NCBI RefSeq assembly: GCF_016587355.1
Contig: NZ_BNJF01000001.1
Location: 62,001 to 126,000, forward strand
Reading direction: 5' to 3'
Length of the DNA: 64,000 nucleotides
Source of the DNA: Ktedonospora formicarum
GTDB taxonomy: Bacteria > Chloroflexota > Ktedonobacteria > Ktedonobacterales > Ktedonobacteraceae
This document shows, piece after piece, positions 8,668 to 16,921 of this stretch; position 1 is the first letter of the stretch, and each line of letters begins with the position of its first letter. The position numbers and the translations under genes were made by a program. Below the pieces are notes generated by a model. It did not search any database. It saw nothing but the letters and a program-made list of their open reading frames with translations, and was not told the origin of the DNA.

Positions 8668-10265
8668 ATGGCAAGAAAAGCATGTCGAGCTCCTGCGACA
8701 ACGGAGCAAGTGCTGACGTGCCTGCGTACCCAATGCGGCTTCTGTGGGCACCCGGTAGCAGTGGCGTACCGCACGCAGCGAACCATTACCACCTTGCAGG
8801 GCAATCATCTGCTCACCCTGCGTGTTCGTCGGTGTCGTAATCCCACGTGTGGGTGGTATCATCGGCCCTACCGGCCAGAGGAAGAAGGTAAGTGGGCCTT
8901 ACCGCATGGTGAGTTTGGCCTGGACGTGATTGCCCTGGTAGGCACGCTGCGCTACACCTCCCATCGGAGTATTCCTGAAATTCATCAGGCCCTACGTGAT
9001 CGGGGTGTCCAGATTGCCGAACGAACCGTGACCCATTTGCTCCAACGGTATGAGGAGCTGGTGGCAGTGCATCTGGCAGATCAACGCTGATTACGTGACC
9101 AGTTCAAAGAGCCAGGACAGATCATCCTTGCCATTGATGGCCTCCAACCCGATGTTGGGCATGAAATCCTTTGGGTCCTGCGCGATTGTCTCTCTGGAGA
9201 AGTGCTCCTGGCTCGAAGCCTCCTCAGTGCGTGTGAAGCGGACCTCGCCAGCTTGATTCGCGAGGTCCAGGAGGCGGTTGACGTTCCTATCCGTGGGGTG
9301 ATCTCTGATGGACAACGTTCTCTGCGCAATGCTGTTTGGGCGGTGTTGCCGGATGTTCCACATCAGTTATGCCACTTCCATTACCTCAAGGAAGCAGCCA
9401 AACCGGTGTATGAAGCCGACAAGCACGCGAAAAAAGAGTTCAAAAAGCATCTGCGTGGTGTCCGGCCCATTGAACACGCGGTGGAAAAACGGAAGGACGC
9501 CGAAGCGGAAGCGATTCGTGGCTATTGCCTGGCCGTTCGCAGTGCTTTAACCGACGATGGCAGGCTACCACTCTCGGCACCTGGTCTCAAGCTCTATGAA
9601 CGGATGACTGCCATTGCGGCTTCGCTCACGCGGGTCTCTGAAAAGGGGGCTTGCCGGGTGAGCTCGAACGCATGCTTACTTTCCTGACAAAAGGACTCAC
9701 TGAAACCGCCGCCCTGTGGCCTGATGTCGAGCAAGGATATGCCTGGGTGCATCGTGCTGCTCATCTGCTCTCCAATGACAACAAACTGTCGGCAACTCAG
9801 GTGTGCCAGACGTATGAAACACTTTTGGCAGAGATGGAGCAAGCGCCGACATCCTCTGAACTCCTCGCCACCATGCTCTCCACCTTTCGCAAAGTGACCG
9901 CCAGTTATTGGCCTGGCCTCTTTCATTGTTACGATCATGTTGATCTCCCCCGCACCAACAATGACCTGGAACAGTATTTCGGCTCAGCGCGCTATCATGA
10001 ACGACGAGCAACTGGGCGCAAACAAGCGTCACCAGGGGTAGTTATCCGTGGCGCTGTGCGAGTCGTTGCATCCGTTGCTTCTCGCCAGCATCCTTTTTCT
10101 GGACCAGAACTCTATCCGACTGATCTGACCCGCTGGCACACCTTGCGCAGCGAATTAAACCACCGCCACGAGGCCCGGCGCATGCAATATCGCTTCCGCA
10201 AGTCTCCTGAACAGTATCTCGCTGCTCTCGAAGAAAAGCTCAGCAAGGAAAGATTACCGCCGTAG
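8668..10265 (+). pseudogene. DDE transposase, interrupted
   Basis: One transposase read in three pieces. Residues 1-140 carry a zinc-finger-like N-terminus (CGFCGHP, then CRNPTCGWYHRPY) and end at an in-frame TGA at 9088-9090. The same frame continues to 9687 with the catalytic core (ILAIDGLQPDVGHEILWVL, ISDGQRSLRNAVWAVLPDVPH, QLCHFHYLKEAAKPVYEAD). The end is in the -1 frame from about 9648, with NNDLEQYFGSARYHERR carrying the last acidic residue and ending EKLSKERLPP. The fold looks like the MULE/IS-type DDE superfamily; I cannot name the IS family. The stop codon indicates inactivation; the -1 shift occurs at A-AAG-GGG, which could also be a slippery site. Confidence 0.75.
10231..10265. repeat. 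Right inverted repeat of candidate transposon
   Basis: Exact reverse complement of 6927-6961. It encodes the last eleven residues and the stop codon of the transposase, and is followed directly by seven A. Confidence 0.85.
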
Positions 10266-10373
10266 AAAAAAAGCTGTTTTACATGTCTCGGAGAAGAAGC
10301 ATCTCGGTTCGCCAAGGCTCTTACTTGTATCTATTTGGCGGCAGCATCCACATGCACATAAGATGGGTATGAC

Positions 10374-10733
10374 CTATCCAAACGCGACCACATCCCCGAT
10401 CGTATGCCCCTTCTCCTGTTCCATTTCTCGCATGAGTTGATCAATCGCATTTTTGGTTTCTTGCGTCTTTGGGTGCTCAAAGCCGCAGGCCAGTTCACGA
10501 ATCATCTGCGCCCACTCATAGAGTGCAAGAGCCTTCGTTGTCTGTCGCTGAACATGATGGAAGCAGGCAAGATCGTGGAGCGTATCCGCGAGCGCAGAAT
10601 CAAGGGAAGCAAGTGAATGCTGACGGATCGCCAGGACACGTTAGTAGAGTTGATGAGTTTGCTCATACTGCCCATGTCTATAAAAGCCACGCACCTCCAT
10701 GTCCAGGAACAAATTGCCCAGCAATCTCGCGCC
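10374..10733 (-). pseudogene. Decayed TPR-protein C-terminus
   Basis: Read on the minus strand, this interval gives a tetratricopeptide-like sequence: ARLLGNLFLDMEVRGFYRHG, QYEQTHQLY, then an in-frame TAA (10641-10643), RVLAIRQHSL, ALADTLHDLACFHHV and ALALYEWAQMIREL, FEHPKTQETKNAIDQLM, ending at TAG 10374. The spacing and wording match the kinesin-light-chain type TPRs of NB-ARC/TPR proteins. There is no start codon, so it is a truncated remnant with an internal stop. It lies between the transposase and the RiPP locus. Confidence 0.65.
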
Positions 10734-10808
10734 GCGCTTAAGCGCTTGTACTATCGATCACAACAAAAAGGGGAAACATCAAGATCAGCTCACCTAAGAT
10801 CACCAAAG

Positions 10809-12818
10809 CTAGAAAAAGGGATGAGGATAAGGGTTTATCTCCTCCTCGGTTAGAGAATGATCTTGATAGCCCAGCTTCAAAGGTAGTTGATGCAGGCGCT
10901 GAAAATCTATTATCCGACGATTGGCCTGCCCAAAGGTCATAGGAAGCATTCCTGGCATGATAACTTTGACGCAGGAGAGGCCACAGGGGCGATGTTCAGG
11001 CGCGGTTTGATCAACCACCACCGTATCAATACCTTGCTTGTGGTAGTAGCTGATAAGATCTTCCAGATCCTCGCGCAGGTCCATGTGTTGAGGTTCTTCC
11101 TGATAGCAAGCCGGAAAGCCTTGTTGGAAGGTTTGCTGACGAGGAGTGTGATAGAGAAAATGCAAGCGCTCAAATGCCTCTGGTAGATAGTATACCAGGG
11201 GATGATGATCCATCTTCTGTACTAGGCTTGAATCCGCTAGCATCCTTCTTGCTTCAGCTCTATTCTGATCATTCAGCTGGCGAGGGAAGCTCAGAAACAT
11301 CGCGAATTCCCGCAACGCTTTCAGGAGCGCTTGCTCAGGATGCGGATGCGAGCCAGCCGCGACAAATGCCTTTGGTGTCTCGTCACGATTATGCTCATCA
11401 ACACCCAACAGGCACACACAGGGGACCGCGTGATCAAGTGTGGTATTGAAGGCATAAATTGTATATCCTGAATGATACTCAAGGTGCGTGAGAAGCATGC
11501 GGGCAGTAGGATCAGTCAGAGAGTTCAGGTCAAGGCGCGGAACCTGGAGGCGAGCATACCATGTGAGTAAGAATGCATCACGCTCAACGACTTCTAGCAT
11601 CCCATGAAAGATAGCCTCTTCTACACAATTACCAAGCGCGCAGCCATTCGACACATCAAAGATAAACACCGGATTATCTGCGCTCGCAGGAACACTATAA
11701 TAGGCACAGTGCTCTGGTATGAGTAAGGATGCCCGCTCCTGAAAGGAGTAGCCCCACACCCAATGGCAGACCAGATCGTGATGATAGGGCTGCAACTGGC
11801 GACACGCATGCTGCTGAGATTGTGCATATTGCTCCGCGCTATGTAGTCCCAATGTCGTAGGATCAAGCACTGGCTGCGCGCCCTTTCTGAGTTGATTATA
11901 GCTCGCCTGGACCACCGTGCGCTTTCCACGGGGATACGAACCCGCATAGCGCTCAATAGCTTCTAACACGGAAACCATCTTGCTCTGCTGGGGAAGTAGT
12001 GTACAACCATTGCCAGTCATGGCTCCAGACGCAGAGACCAGGTGAGATGAGGCAACTGGCAATAGATCCGAACTCTCCATGACTAGTGAGGCAACCAATC
12101 CTCTCTGTGGCTCAACATAGGTGGAAAGAAGATGCTCAGGGCTGGCGACAGGCTGGCTGATACGATAGGTAGAGGCATCCTTTTTGGGGCGAGACCGCAA
12201 AGCAAGGACAGCCAATTCGGCACTATCTTGAGTAAGACCACCACAATCAGGACAGTCTGGGAAAGGCAAGAAGCGATGCCTGTGACATTCCAGGGTCGCA
12301 AGCGAAACAGTCAGCAGTGTACAGTGCTCCTCGTTAGCATCTCGCTTCTGCATGGAAGATACGATTTCTCTGCTGGCAAGCCCTGCAATCGTTTCCAGGC
12401 TAAACGAGGAGAACCAGGGTTGAGATTCGACTGGCGGGTGATCCTGAAAGAGATATTGATACAAAAGGGCTCGATCAGTTTCCAGCGAAGTTGCCCCCAA
12501 TTTGCGGAGCTCAGCACAGGCGGAACAACCTCGTTTTTGTGGAATAACACAAGGGCCAATAATAGCTTCATCGAATTGGGTAAAAACCGGGAGTAGGGCG
12601 ACACCTGCTTGCAGGCTGCATTTATTGATTGCTTGCAGCGCTTTGGGCGACCAGACATCACTGCAAAAGACAATGAGATCACAGCTCACTACGTGCTGAT
12701 ACACATGCTCTGGCATTAAGGGGATAATGCGGTAGAGGGCCTTCAGGCGGCGCTCCAGGTGCTGCCGGATAAGGCCTTGCCCAATGATCCCAATCGAGAA
12801 TGTACTGTTCTTACTCAT
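10809..12818 (-). CDS. YcaO-type azoline cyclodehydratase, E1-like domain fused
   Basis: Predicted ATP-dependent cyclodehydratase converting Cys/Ser/Thr of a leader-bound precursor to thiazoline/oxazoline. Residues 1-200 are an E1/ThiF-like segment with two CxxC pairs (GCSAC at 98-101, CPDC at 189-192) seen in azole-peptide cyclodehydratases. Residues 230-669 are YcaO: EAIERYAG (286-293), HGMLEVVERDAFLLTWYARL (405-424) and ALREFA (501-506) supply the acidic ATP/metal residues, and the C-terminus is proline-rich (NPYPHPFF), as in active family members. The start ATG overlaps the stop of the upstream maturation gene by four bases (ATGA), implying translational coupling. No dehydrogenase gene follows. 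Confidence 0.88.
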   Translation of the reverse strand: MSKNSTFSIGIIGQGLIRQHLERRLKALYRIIPLMPEHVYQHVVSCDLIVFCSDVWSPKALQAINKCSLQAGVALLPVFTQFDEAIIGPCVIPQKRGCSACAELRKLGATSLETDRALLYQYLFQDHPPVESQPWFSSFSLETIAGLASREIVSSMQKRDANEEHCTLLTVSLATLECHRHRFLPFPDCPDCGGLTQDSAELAVLALRSRPKKDASTYRISQPVASPEHLLSTYVEPQRGLVASLVMESSDLLPVASSHLVSASGAMTGNGCTLLPQQSKMVSVLEAIERYAGSYPRGKRTVVQASYNQLRKGAQPVLDPTTLGLHSAEQYAQSQQHACRQLQPYHHDLVCHWVWGYSFQERASLLIPEHCAYYSVPASADNPVFIFDVSNGCALGNCVEEAIFHGMLEVVERDAFLLTWYARLQVPRLDLNSLTDPTARMLLTHLEYHSGYTIYAFNTTLDHAVPCVCLLGVDEHNRDETPKAFVAAGSHPHPEQALLKALREFAMFLSFPRQLNDQNRAEARRMLADSSLVQKMDHHPLVYYLPEAFERLHFLYHTPRQQTFQQGFPACYQEEPQHMDLREDLEDLISYYHKQGIDTVVVDQTAPEHRPCGLSCVKVIMPGMLPMTFGQANRRIIDFQRLHQLPLKLGYQDHSLTEEEINPYPHPFF

Positions 12819-14938
12819 AAGGCAATTTCCTTCCCACGCTCTCCTCTGCTAACAAGCACACGAGCTATATACGGCCACATCTTCATCAATGACGAATCAT
12901 GATCCAATGGAGTGACGAAAGTCCTGAACCCATTCATCTGCAATTGCTGCAAAATAAACTCTTTGTGCAGCTTATAAGCGCTATTCTCCATAGGAGAAAC
13001 CACAACGAGATGATCGCCACGCAAATGAACTGGAAGATCAGGTACAGGAGGTAGCGCATAGTCTGGTTGGTCAAATTTGATCGATTGGTACTGTTGTAAT
13101 GCCTGCTCCAGCCCTCTATTCAATGCCTGCATTCCATCATAGTGACTACTATACGAAATTGTCTTTTCATCAAGACACACAGCAAAAGTAGGAACATGCA
13201 ATGGGCCTGTGACATCATAAACGGTAACGTGTCTGTCAATGGATTTCAGTAGGCGATAGAGGTATGCGCCTTCAGGAGTTTGGCATGAACTAGCAAGATC
13301 AATTTGGGGATATGACTGGTAAGTATTCTGTACATGCTCAATTGTGTAGGAGGAACACCAGTCCGTTAGCGCCTGGCATACCGCCTCATCCCAGGTGCTT
13401 CCCGATCCAAGCCCACACTCATGCTTACACAGAGAGGAGAAGACCTGTGTGGCAGGTACAAGCACGACGTGTTGGGTTTGCGTATCCATGGCCCAGGTCC
13501 ACATCTTCTCTTTGGAAGAACACATGCATGATCCAACGAGCTGTTCAACTGAGATAACAGGAAAATCCGCATTATTGACCACATCAAGAGAGAGCAGACG
13601 TCGCCTGTCTACACAATTGGCTGCATAGCATTCGCACGCTTTCTGGGCCGCACGAATGCTGGCTTTTCGTGTATCTATGCTCGCCCCGATAACTGTGAGC
13701 GGATCTGTATCATGCTGGAGGTTGGGCAGATTAGCAGCATAGACAGCGAGAGGAAGTCTGACAAAATGGCTATTCTCCACTGAAGGAAAAAGCCCGGTCT
13801 TCGCATCAACATATCTGAAAAATTTCTCTAGCAAGTCTTGTGGGTCCATTGGGCTCTGATGCTGCAAGCCAAGGACTCGCTGAAGAAATTGTTCTGAGGT
13901 TTGTGGCACAGGAGATTGACAGGCCTGACAGAGAGGATGTTTCACAAACGGATGGATCTCGCTCTCATAGGTATTGAGATCCATCACCTTCATCTTTCCG
14001 CCTGTTTCCGTAGAGTCAATCTGCGTAAAATATCGAAAAAGCTCAAAAAGCAAGTGATTGGCAATCAGTTCAGCGTCTAATGCGACTGGAACCCGCCTCT
14101 CAACCTCAAATGAACTATCGCTTCTCGCGAGGAGGTCTGCGTCAAACACATTCGCTTGCAAACGCCGCCAGGCACACTCCCAGCAGGTATGCATCTCTGG
14201 GCATACGAGCGGGCCGATCCAGGCAACACCATTGTTCATTACCGCCTGAATCAATATTTTCCCCTTCTCAATACATACTCTGTTTACCAATTGCGCACGC
14301 GCAAGCTGAGGGTAATAAGCGCAGTGAAGAATAGCATCATAAGCCTGGAAAAGAGCATTCAATTGCGCCTCGTTATCCCAGGGAGGTGAAGCAATAACGC
14401 GAACACCTTCTGTTGAGGCATCATAGTTAGACCAGACGCTTGAGCGCAATTGATCCCTTTCAGAGGCGAGCATGATACTGATATGCTGTAAACCACTTCG
14501 CAACCCCGCCTGAACAAGTGCGTCACAATTAGCCCCATCGCCGATGATCAGTAAGCGCTTGTGACGGAACGCCTCGAAACGGGTAGAACCAAATGATTGA
14601 AAAGACTGGATAAACGCGAGGTTTGGGGCATGATCTTCTTGCTCTAACGAGTGAGACATATCAGGTTGATCCTGGTTCTTATCAGTAAGGAAGTGATGGG
14701 TGATCAATTTCTCGATCAAATTCACTACCATACGTTTTCTATCTGCATCCAGACCTCGCGTTATCTCTTCAAGTGTTACATTGCCATTGAGGTGAGGTAT
14801 GAGATATTGCAATAATGGATATAAGCTTTTCCCTTTTAGGAAAAGGCGATCAGAGTTCCCGCGTAGATACACACCATTGTGTAATGGGAGGCAGTAAGTA
14901 TCGGCCTTCCAATAGGGCCGCATCGTTTGCTCTACCAT
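12815..14938 (-). CDS. ThiF-like RiPP maturation protein with RRE and degenerate YcaO-like half
   Basis: 707 residues, resembling the putative thiazole-containing bacteriocin maturation proteins. Residues 10-90 look like a winged-helix leader-recognition domain (YCLPLHNGVYLRG, then FLKGKSLYPLLQYL). Residues 125-340 are E1/ThiF-like (KRLLIIGDGANCDALVQAGL) with zinc-type cysteines at 246, 252, 255, 337 and 340. Residues 365-700 show the order of YcaO segments (VIGASIDTRKASIRAAQKAC, GSGSTWDEAVCQALTDWC, VTVYDVTGPLHVPTFAVCL, GLEQALQQYQS, MWPYIARVLV), but the ExxER and ERDA acidic residues are absent, so this half is probably non-catalytic. It likely presents the precursor to the adjacent cyclodehydratase. 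Confidence 0.8.
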   Translation of the reverse strand: MVEQTMRPYWKADTYCLPLHNGVYLRGNSDRLFLKGKSLYPLLQYLIPHLNGNVTLEEITRGLDADRKRMVVNLIEKLITHHFLTDKNQDQPDMSHSLEQEDHAPNLAFIQSFQSFGSTRFEAFRHKRLLIIGDGANCDALVQAGLRSGLQHISIMLASERDQLRSSVWSNYDASTEGVRVIASPPWDNEAQLNALFQAYDAILHCAYYPQLARAQLVNRVCIEKGKILIQAVMNNGVAWIGPLVCPEMHTCWECAWRRLQANVFDADLLARSDSSFEVERRVPVALDAELIANHLLFELFRYFTQIDSTETGGKMKVMDLNTYESEIHPFVKHPLCQACQSPVPQTSEQFLQRVLGLQHQSPMDPQDLLEKFFRYVDAKTGLFPSVENSHFVRLPLAVYAANLPNLQHDTDPLTVIGASIDTRKASIRAAQKACECYAANCVDRRRLLSLDVVNNADFPVISVEQLVGSCMCSSKEKMWTWAMDTQTQHVVLVPATQVFSSLCKHECGLGSGSTWDEAVCQALTDWCSSYTIEHVQNTYQSYPQIDLASSCQTPEGAYLYRLLKSIDRHVTVYDVTGPLHVPTFAVCLDEKTISYSSHYDGMQALNRGLEQALQQYQSIKFDQPDYALPPVPDLPVHLRGDHLVVVSPMENSAYKLHKEFILQQLQMNGFRTFVTPLDHDSSLMKMWPYIARVLVSRGERGKEIAL

Positions 14939-14994
14939 ATATCTTCTCCCAGAGCAATTTCCTGGTAAGTAATTTTACGCCTAATTCAAAACTC

Positions 14995-15120
14995 GAGTGC
15001 GTTTTTCTTGATACGAACATCAACGCCGCCTTCACGGCAGTTCGCGCTCACCCCTTACTGAGTACCTGAGTGCGTTGATACGAGAACCAACGCCGCCTGT
15101 ACGGTGGCTAGAGCTCACGC
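14995..15120 (-). repeat. Two imperfect copies of a 53-59 bp hairpin-forming element
   Basis: Copies at 14995-15053 and 15068-15120 share GAGTGCG, TTGATACGA, CAACGCCGCCT, an ACGG block and GCTCAC in the same order. Each copy can fold a small hairpin on the minus strand (for example GCGTTG pairing with CAACGC in the second). They sit 60-180 bases upstream of the ThiF-like gene start. Their function is unknown. Confidence 0.6.
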
Positions 15121-15270
15121 GCTCAGACGTTCGTGCAAGAGGTGCGCGCGAGTCACGACAGTGACGTTATAGTCTCGTATAAACCCGCATCGCTCTATTT
15201 GCGATGAAACATAACAAAAGCAATCAAATAACAAAAATAGGGTCAGAAGGCTTTCTATTGCACGTCTGAG

Positions 15271-15345
15271 TATGCTAATCTAACGCAACTCTCTTCCAAC
15301 CAAGAATGGCTTATACATCCCTGGTTAGAAGAGAGTATTAGCATA
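15271..15345. terminator. Long interrupted palindrome after the precursor gene
   Basis: Outer arms TATGCTAAT (15271-15279) and ATTAGCATA (15337-15345) are exact complements. Inner arms ACTCTCTTCCAACCA (15288-15302) and 15322-15336 pair with one mismatch. The left side has an 8-base bulge and the loop is 19 bases. It lies 60 bases after the precursor stop. No T-run follows on the minus strand, so it may be a processing or attenuation hairpin that sets the ratio of precursor to enzyme rather than a strong terminator. Confidence 0.65.
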
Positions 15346-15404
15346 AGAATGGTCTAATGCTTAGAACAGAGAGTGATATCACTCCAGACAGGAATCAGGC
15401 AAGA

Positions 15405-15827
15405 TTAGCCCCAGCCTCCACAACTTCCACAGCTTCCTCCCCAGCCTCCTCCCCAGCCGCTTCCCCAACTTCCTCCCCAGCCGCTTCCCCAACTTCCTCC
15501 CCAACCTCCACAACTTCCGCAACTCCAGCCTCCGCAGCTACAACTTCCTCCCCAACCTCCACAACTTCCGCAACTCCAGCCTCCGCAGCTACAACTTCCT
15601 CCCCAACCTCCACAACTTCCGCAACTCCAGCCTCCGCAGCTACAACTTCCACAGCCACAACCTCCGCCACAACTACACCCTCTACAGCTACAGCCAGTTC
15701 CCCGAATACCACCAAATCCAGGTACATAGACTTCTTCCAGATTTTCGTCTGTAAGATCTATAACATCAACAAGCTGTTCGGAAAGGCTTTTCTCCTCTGT
15801 CCGAAAGTTGTTATTTGTCGGTATCAT
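15405..15827 (-). CDS. Cys/Gly/Ser/Trp-repeat azole RiPP precursor peptide
   Basis: 140-residue precursor. The leader (residues 1-45) is acidic and helical-looking (EEKSLSEQLVDVIDLTDENL, then EEVYVPGFGG), with a double-Gly-like end, and contains no Cys. The core (46-140) is almost only C, G, S and W. It opens CSCRGCSCGGGCGCGS, continues with three identical 17-residue units (CSCGGWSCGSCGGWGGS), and ends in a Trp-Gly-Ser tail with two more Cys. Such Cys/Ser-Gly runs are typical substrates of YcaO cyclodehydratases (microcin B17, heterocycloanthracin/sonorensin types); the Trp repeats are unusual. This ATG is chosen because AAAGGGA lies ten bases upstream and because the longer frame begins inside the promoter. 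No other gene separates it from the maturation genes. Confidence 0.88.
   Translation of the reverse strand: MIPTNNNFRTEEKSLSEQLVDVIDLTDENLEEVYVPGFGGIRGTGCSCRGCSCGGGCGCGSCSCGGWSCGSCGGWGGSCSCGGWSCGSCGGWGGSCSCGGWSCGSCGGWGGSWGSGWGGSWGSGWGGGWGGSCGSCGGWG
15492..15644 (-). repeat. Three tandem 51-bp units in the precursor core
   Basis: Three consecutive copies of a 51-bp unit encode the three identical 17-residue repeats of the core peptide. The near-identity at DNA level suggests recent expansion by slippage or unequal recombination. Confidence 0.9.
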
Positions 15828-15870
15828 ACGTCTTTTCCCTTTCTGCTTGGCGCCTCTAAGTACCGGCTTG

Positions 15871-15899
15871 TTTACACAGTAAAAAACTTCCGGCGTCAA
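15871..15899 (-). promoter_or_regulatory. Promoter of the RiPP precursor
   Basis: On the minus strand TTGACG (15894-15899) and TGTAAA (15871-15876) are separated by exactly 17 bases, giving a sigma-70-like promoter. The predicted transcript would start near 15864, about 37 bases before the precursor ATG. Confidence 0.6.
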
Positions 15900-16312
15900 T
15901 TTCGCGATTAGACATCGATAAACCGCCTACAGGATGAGTATGGTAAACCCAACCAAATTGATGTATTTTTATGCAACATTCCAGGCGACAGGCACGTTCT
16001 TAACCCACTTTAGGGCGGAAAAATATCGTGCATATACTGTTGTTCACATGAACAAAAAATCTCAAAATTATTCGTTGTAGGAAGAGGCGCTCAACGTTTT
16101 TTATCTCTACCTTCTCTCCCTTGACGACATGCTGCTGCAGCAATACAGGTTTTATTTTTTGCACAAACGAAAACCTAAAGATAAGGCAATCAGTTATATA
16201 TGCTGTTTGCATATATAACTGATTGCCTTATCTACTATCAGCACCGTATACTGGATATCGCCTTCAATTTTCATTTATAGAAGCAAATAATCAGAAGGAG
16301 AGAGCCTGGAGT
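15900..16312. other. Divergent intergenic region upstream of precursor
   Basis: Holds promoters for the RiPP precursor and the SnoaL-like gene and the 24-bp hairpin at 16180-16232. I see no immunity or export gene here. Confidence 0.4.
16180..16232. terminator. Perfect 24-bp hairpin
   Basis: GATAAGGCAATCAGTTATAT plus four more bases (16180-16203) pairs perfectly with 16209-16232 around a five-base loop. No strong T-run follows on either strand. It lies in a divergent region where no terminator is needed for the annotated genes, so a regulatory element or a small mobile remnant are alternatives. Confidence 0.5.
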
Positions 16313-16717
16313 ATGAATAAGAAAGTCAATGATGATCTTAGACGCGCTTACGACGCCTATAGTCATGGGGACATCCAAGGCGCCGTTGCTTCCCTCGACA
16401 TAGACCAAGAGGTCGTGTGGATCGAACCCAAGGAATTTTACGCTGGTGGCACTTATCACGGACTCCAGGGAGTCATTGACTACCTTACACTCGCATATGC
16501 AGCAACAAGTCACGTTCTGAACGTGCCAGAAGAGATCATAGAGGTGGGGGATAAGATCGCCGTTTTCTTACATTTCCAGGCAACCCCGAAGGGAGAGGGT
16601 CAGCCGCGAGAAGGTCACATTGCTGATGTTTATACATTTCAAGATGGCAAGATTGTGCAAATGCAAGCGTACTCTGATCCTATCGAGGCCCGTAAAGCCC
16701 TTGGACTACTTCATTAA
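16313..16717 (+). CDS. SnoaL/NTF2-like protein
   Basis: 134-residue protein of the nuclear transport factor 2 fold. The start helix RRAYDAYSHGDIQGAVASL, then VVWIEPKEFYAGGTYHGLQG and the late strands IADVYTFQDGKIVQMQAYSDP are typical of SnoaL-like polyketide cyclase relatives and ketosteroid isomerase-like proteins. Many such stand-alone proteins have no known substrate. AGAAGGAGAG precedes this ATG. It is divergent from the RiPP precursor but nothing links it to that pathway. Confidence 0.8.
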   Translation: MNKKVNDDLRRAYDAYSHGDIQGAVASLDIDQEVVWIEPKEFYAGGTYHGLQGVIDYLTLAYAATSHVLNVPEEIIEVGDKIAVFLHFQATPKGEGQPREGHIADVYTFQDGKIVQMQAYSDPIEARKALGLLH

Positions 16718-16921
16718 TATCAAATTACAAAGAGAGATTTCGTTTCAAGTTGCTTCTCAATTACATCTGGTGTATTTGAGAAAATAATTGTTACTGAAGT
16801 TTTCTCTCTATCAAGATCTCATCGCACATCTAGCCTGTTCAAAATGACGACTGTTTCCTTCCAGTTTTCTGTAACGTGATTGAAAAAGAGTGGATTACCC
16901 TCTGAACGAAAGGAGACAACA

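Larger units (their letters stand above)
6927..10265. mobile_element. Candidate 3.3-kb transposon carrying an HxlR/SDR pair
   Basis: The two ends are a perfect 35-bp inverted repeat (6927-6961 and 10231-10265), with weaker similarity extending about 15 bases further inward. The outside flanks are runs of eight A (left, 6919-6926) and seven A (right, 10266-10272), which could be a 7-8 bp target duplication. The interval contains an HxlR-type regulator, a short-chain dehydrogenase and a DDE transposase whose last codons lie inside the right repeat. An alternative reading is that the left repeat is a relic of a second copy of the same insertion sequence. Confidence 0.6.
14939..15404 (-). other. 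Structured gap between precursor and maturation genes
   Basis: 466 bases with no credible gene. From the precursor side it holds a long interrupted palindrome (15271-15345) and then two imperfect copies of a 53-59 base element (14995-15120). Both would be transcribed as a leader if the maturation genes are expressed by read-through from the precursor promoter. Confidence 0.6.

Noticed and set aside
15492..15644. CRISPR-like array
   Set aside because: The repeats are contiguous without spacers and in frame with the precursor coding sequence.
15357..15911. Plus-strand Ser/Thr/Ala/Pro-rich frame of 184 residues over the RiPP precursor
   Set aside because: It is the antisense reading of the repetitive precursor gene; low-complexity composition follows from the opposite strand and no ribosome site is present.
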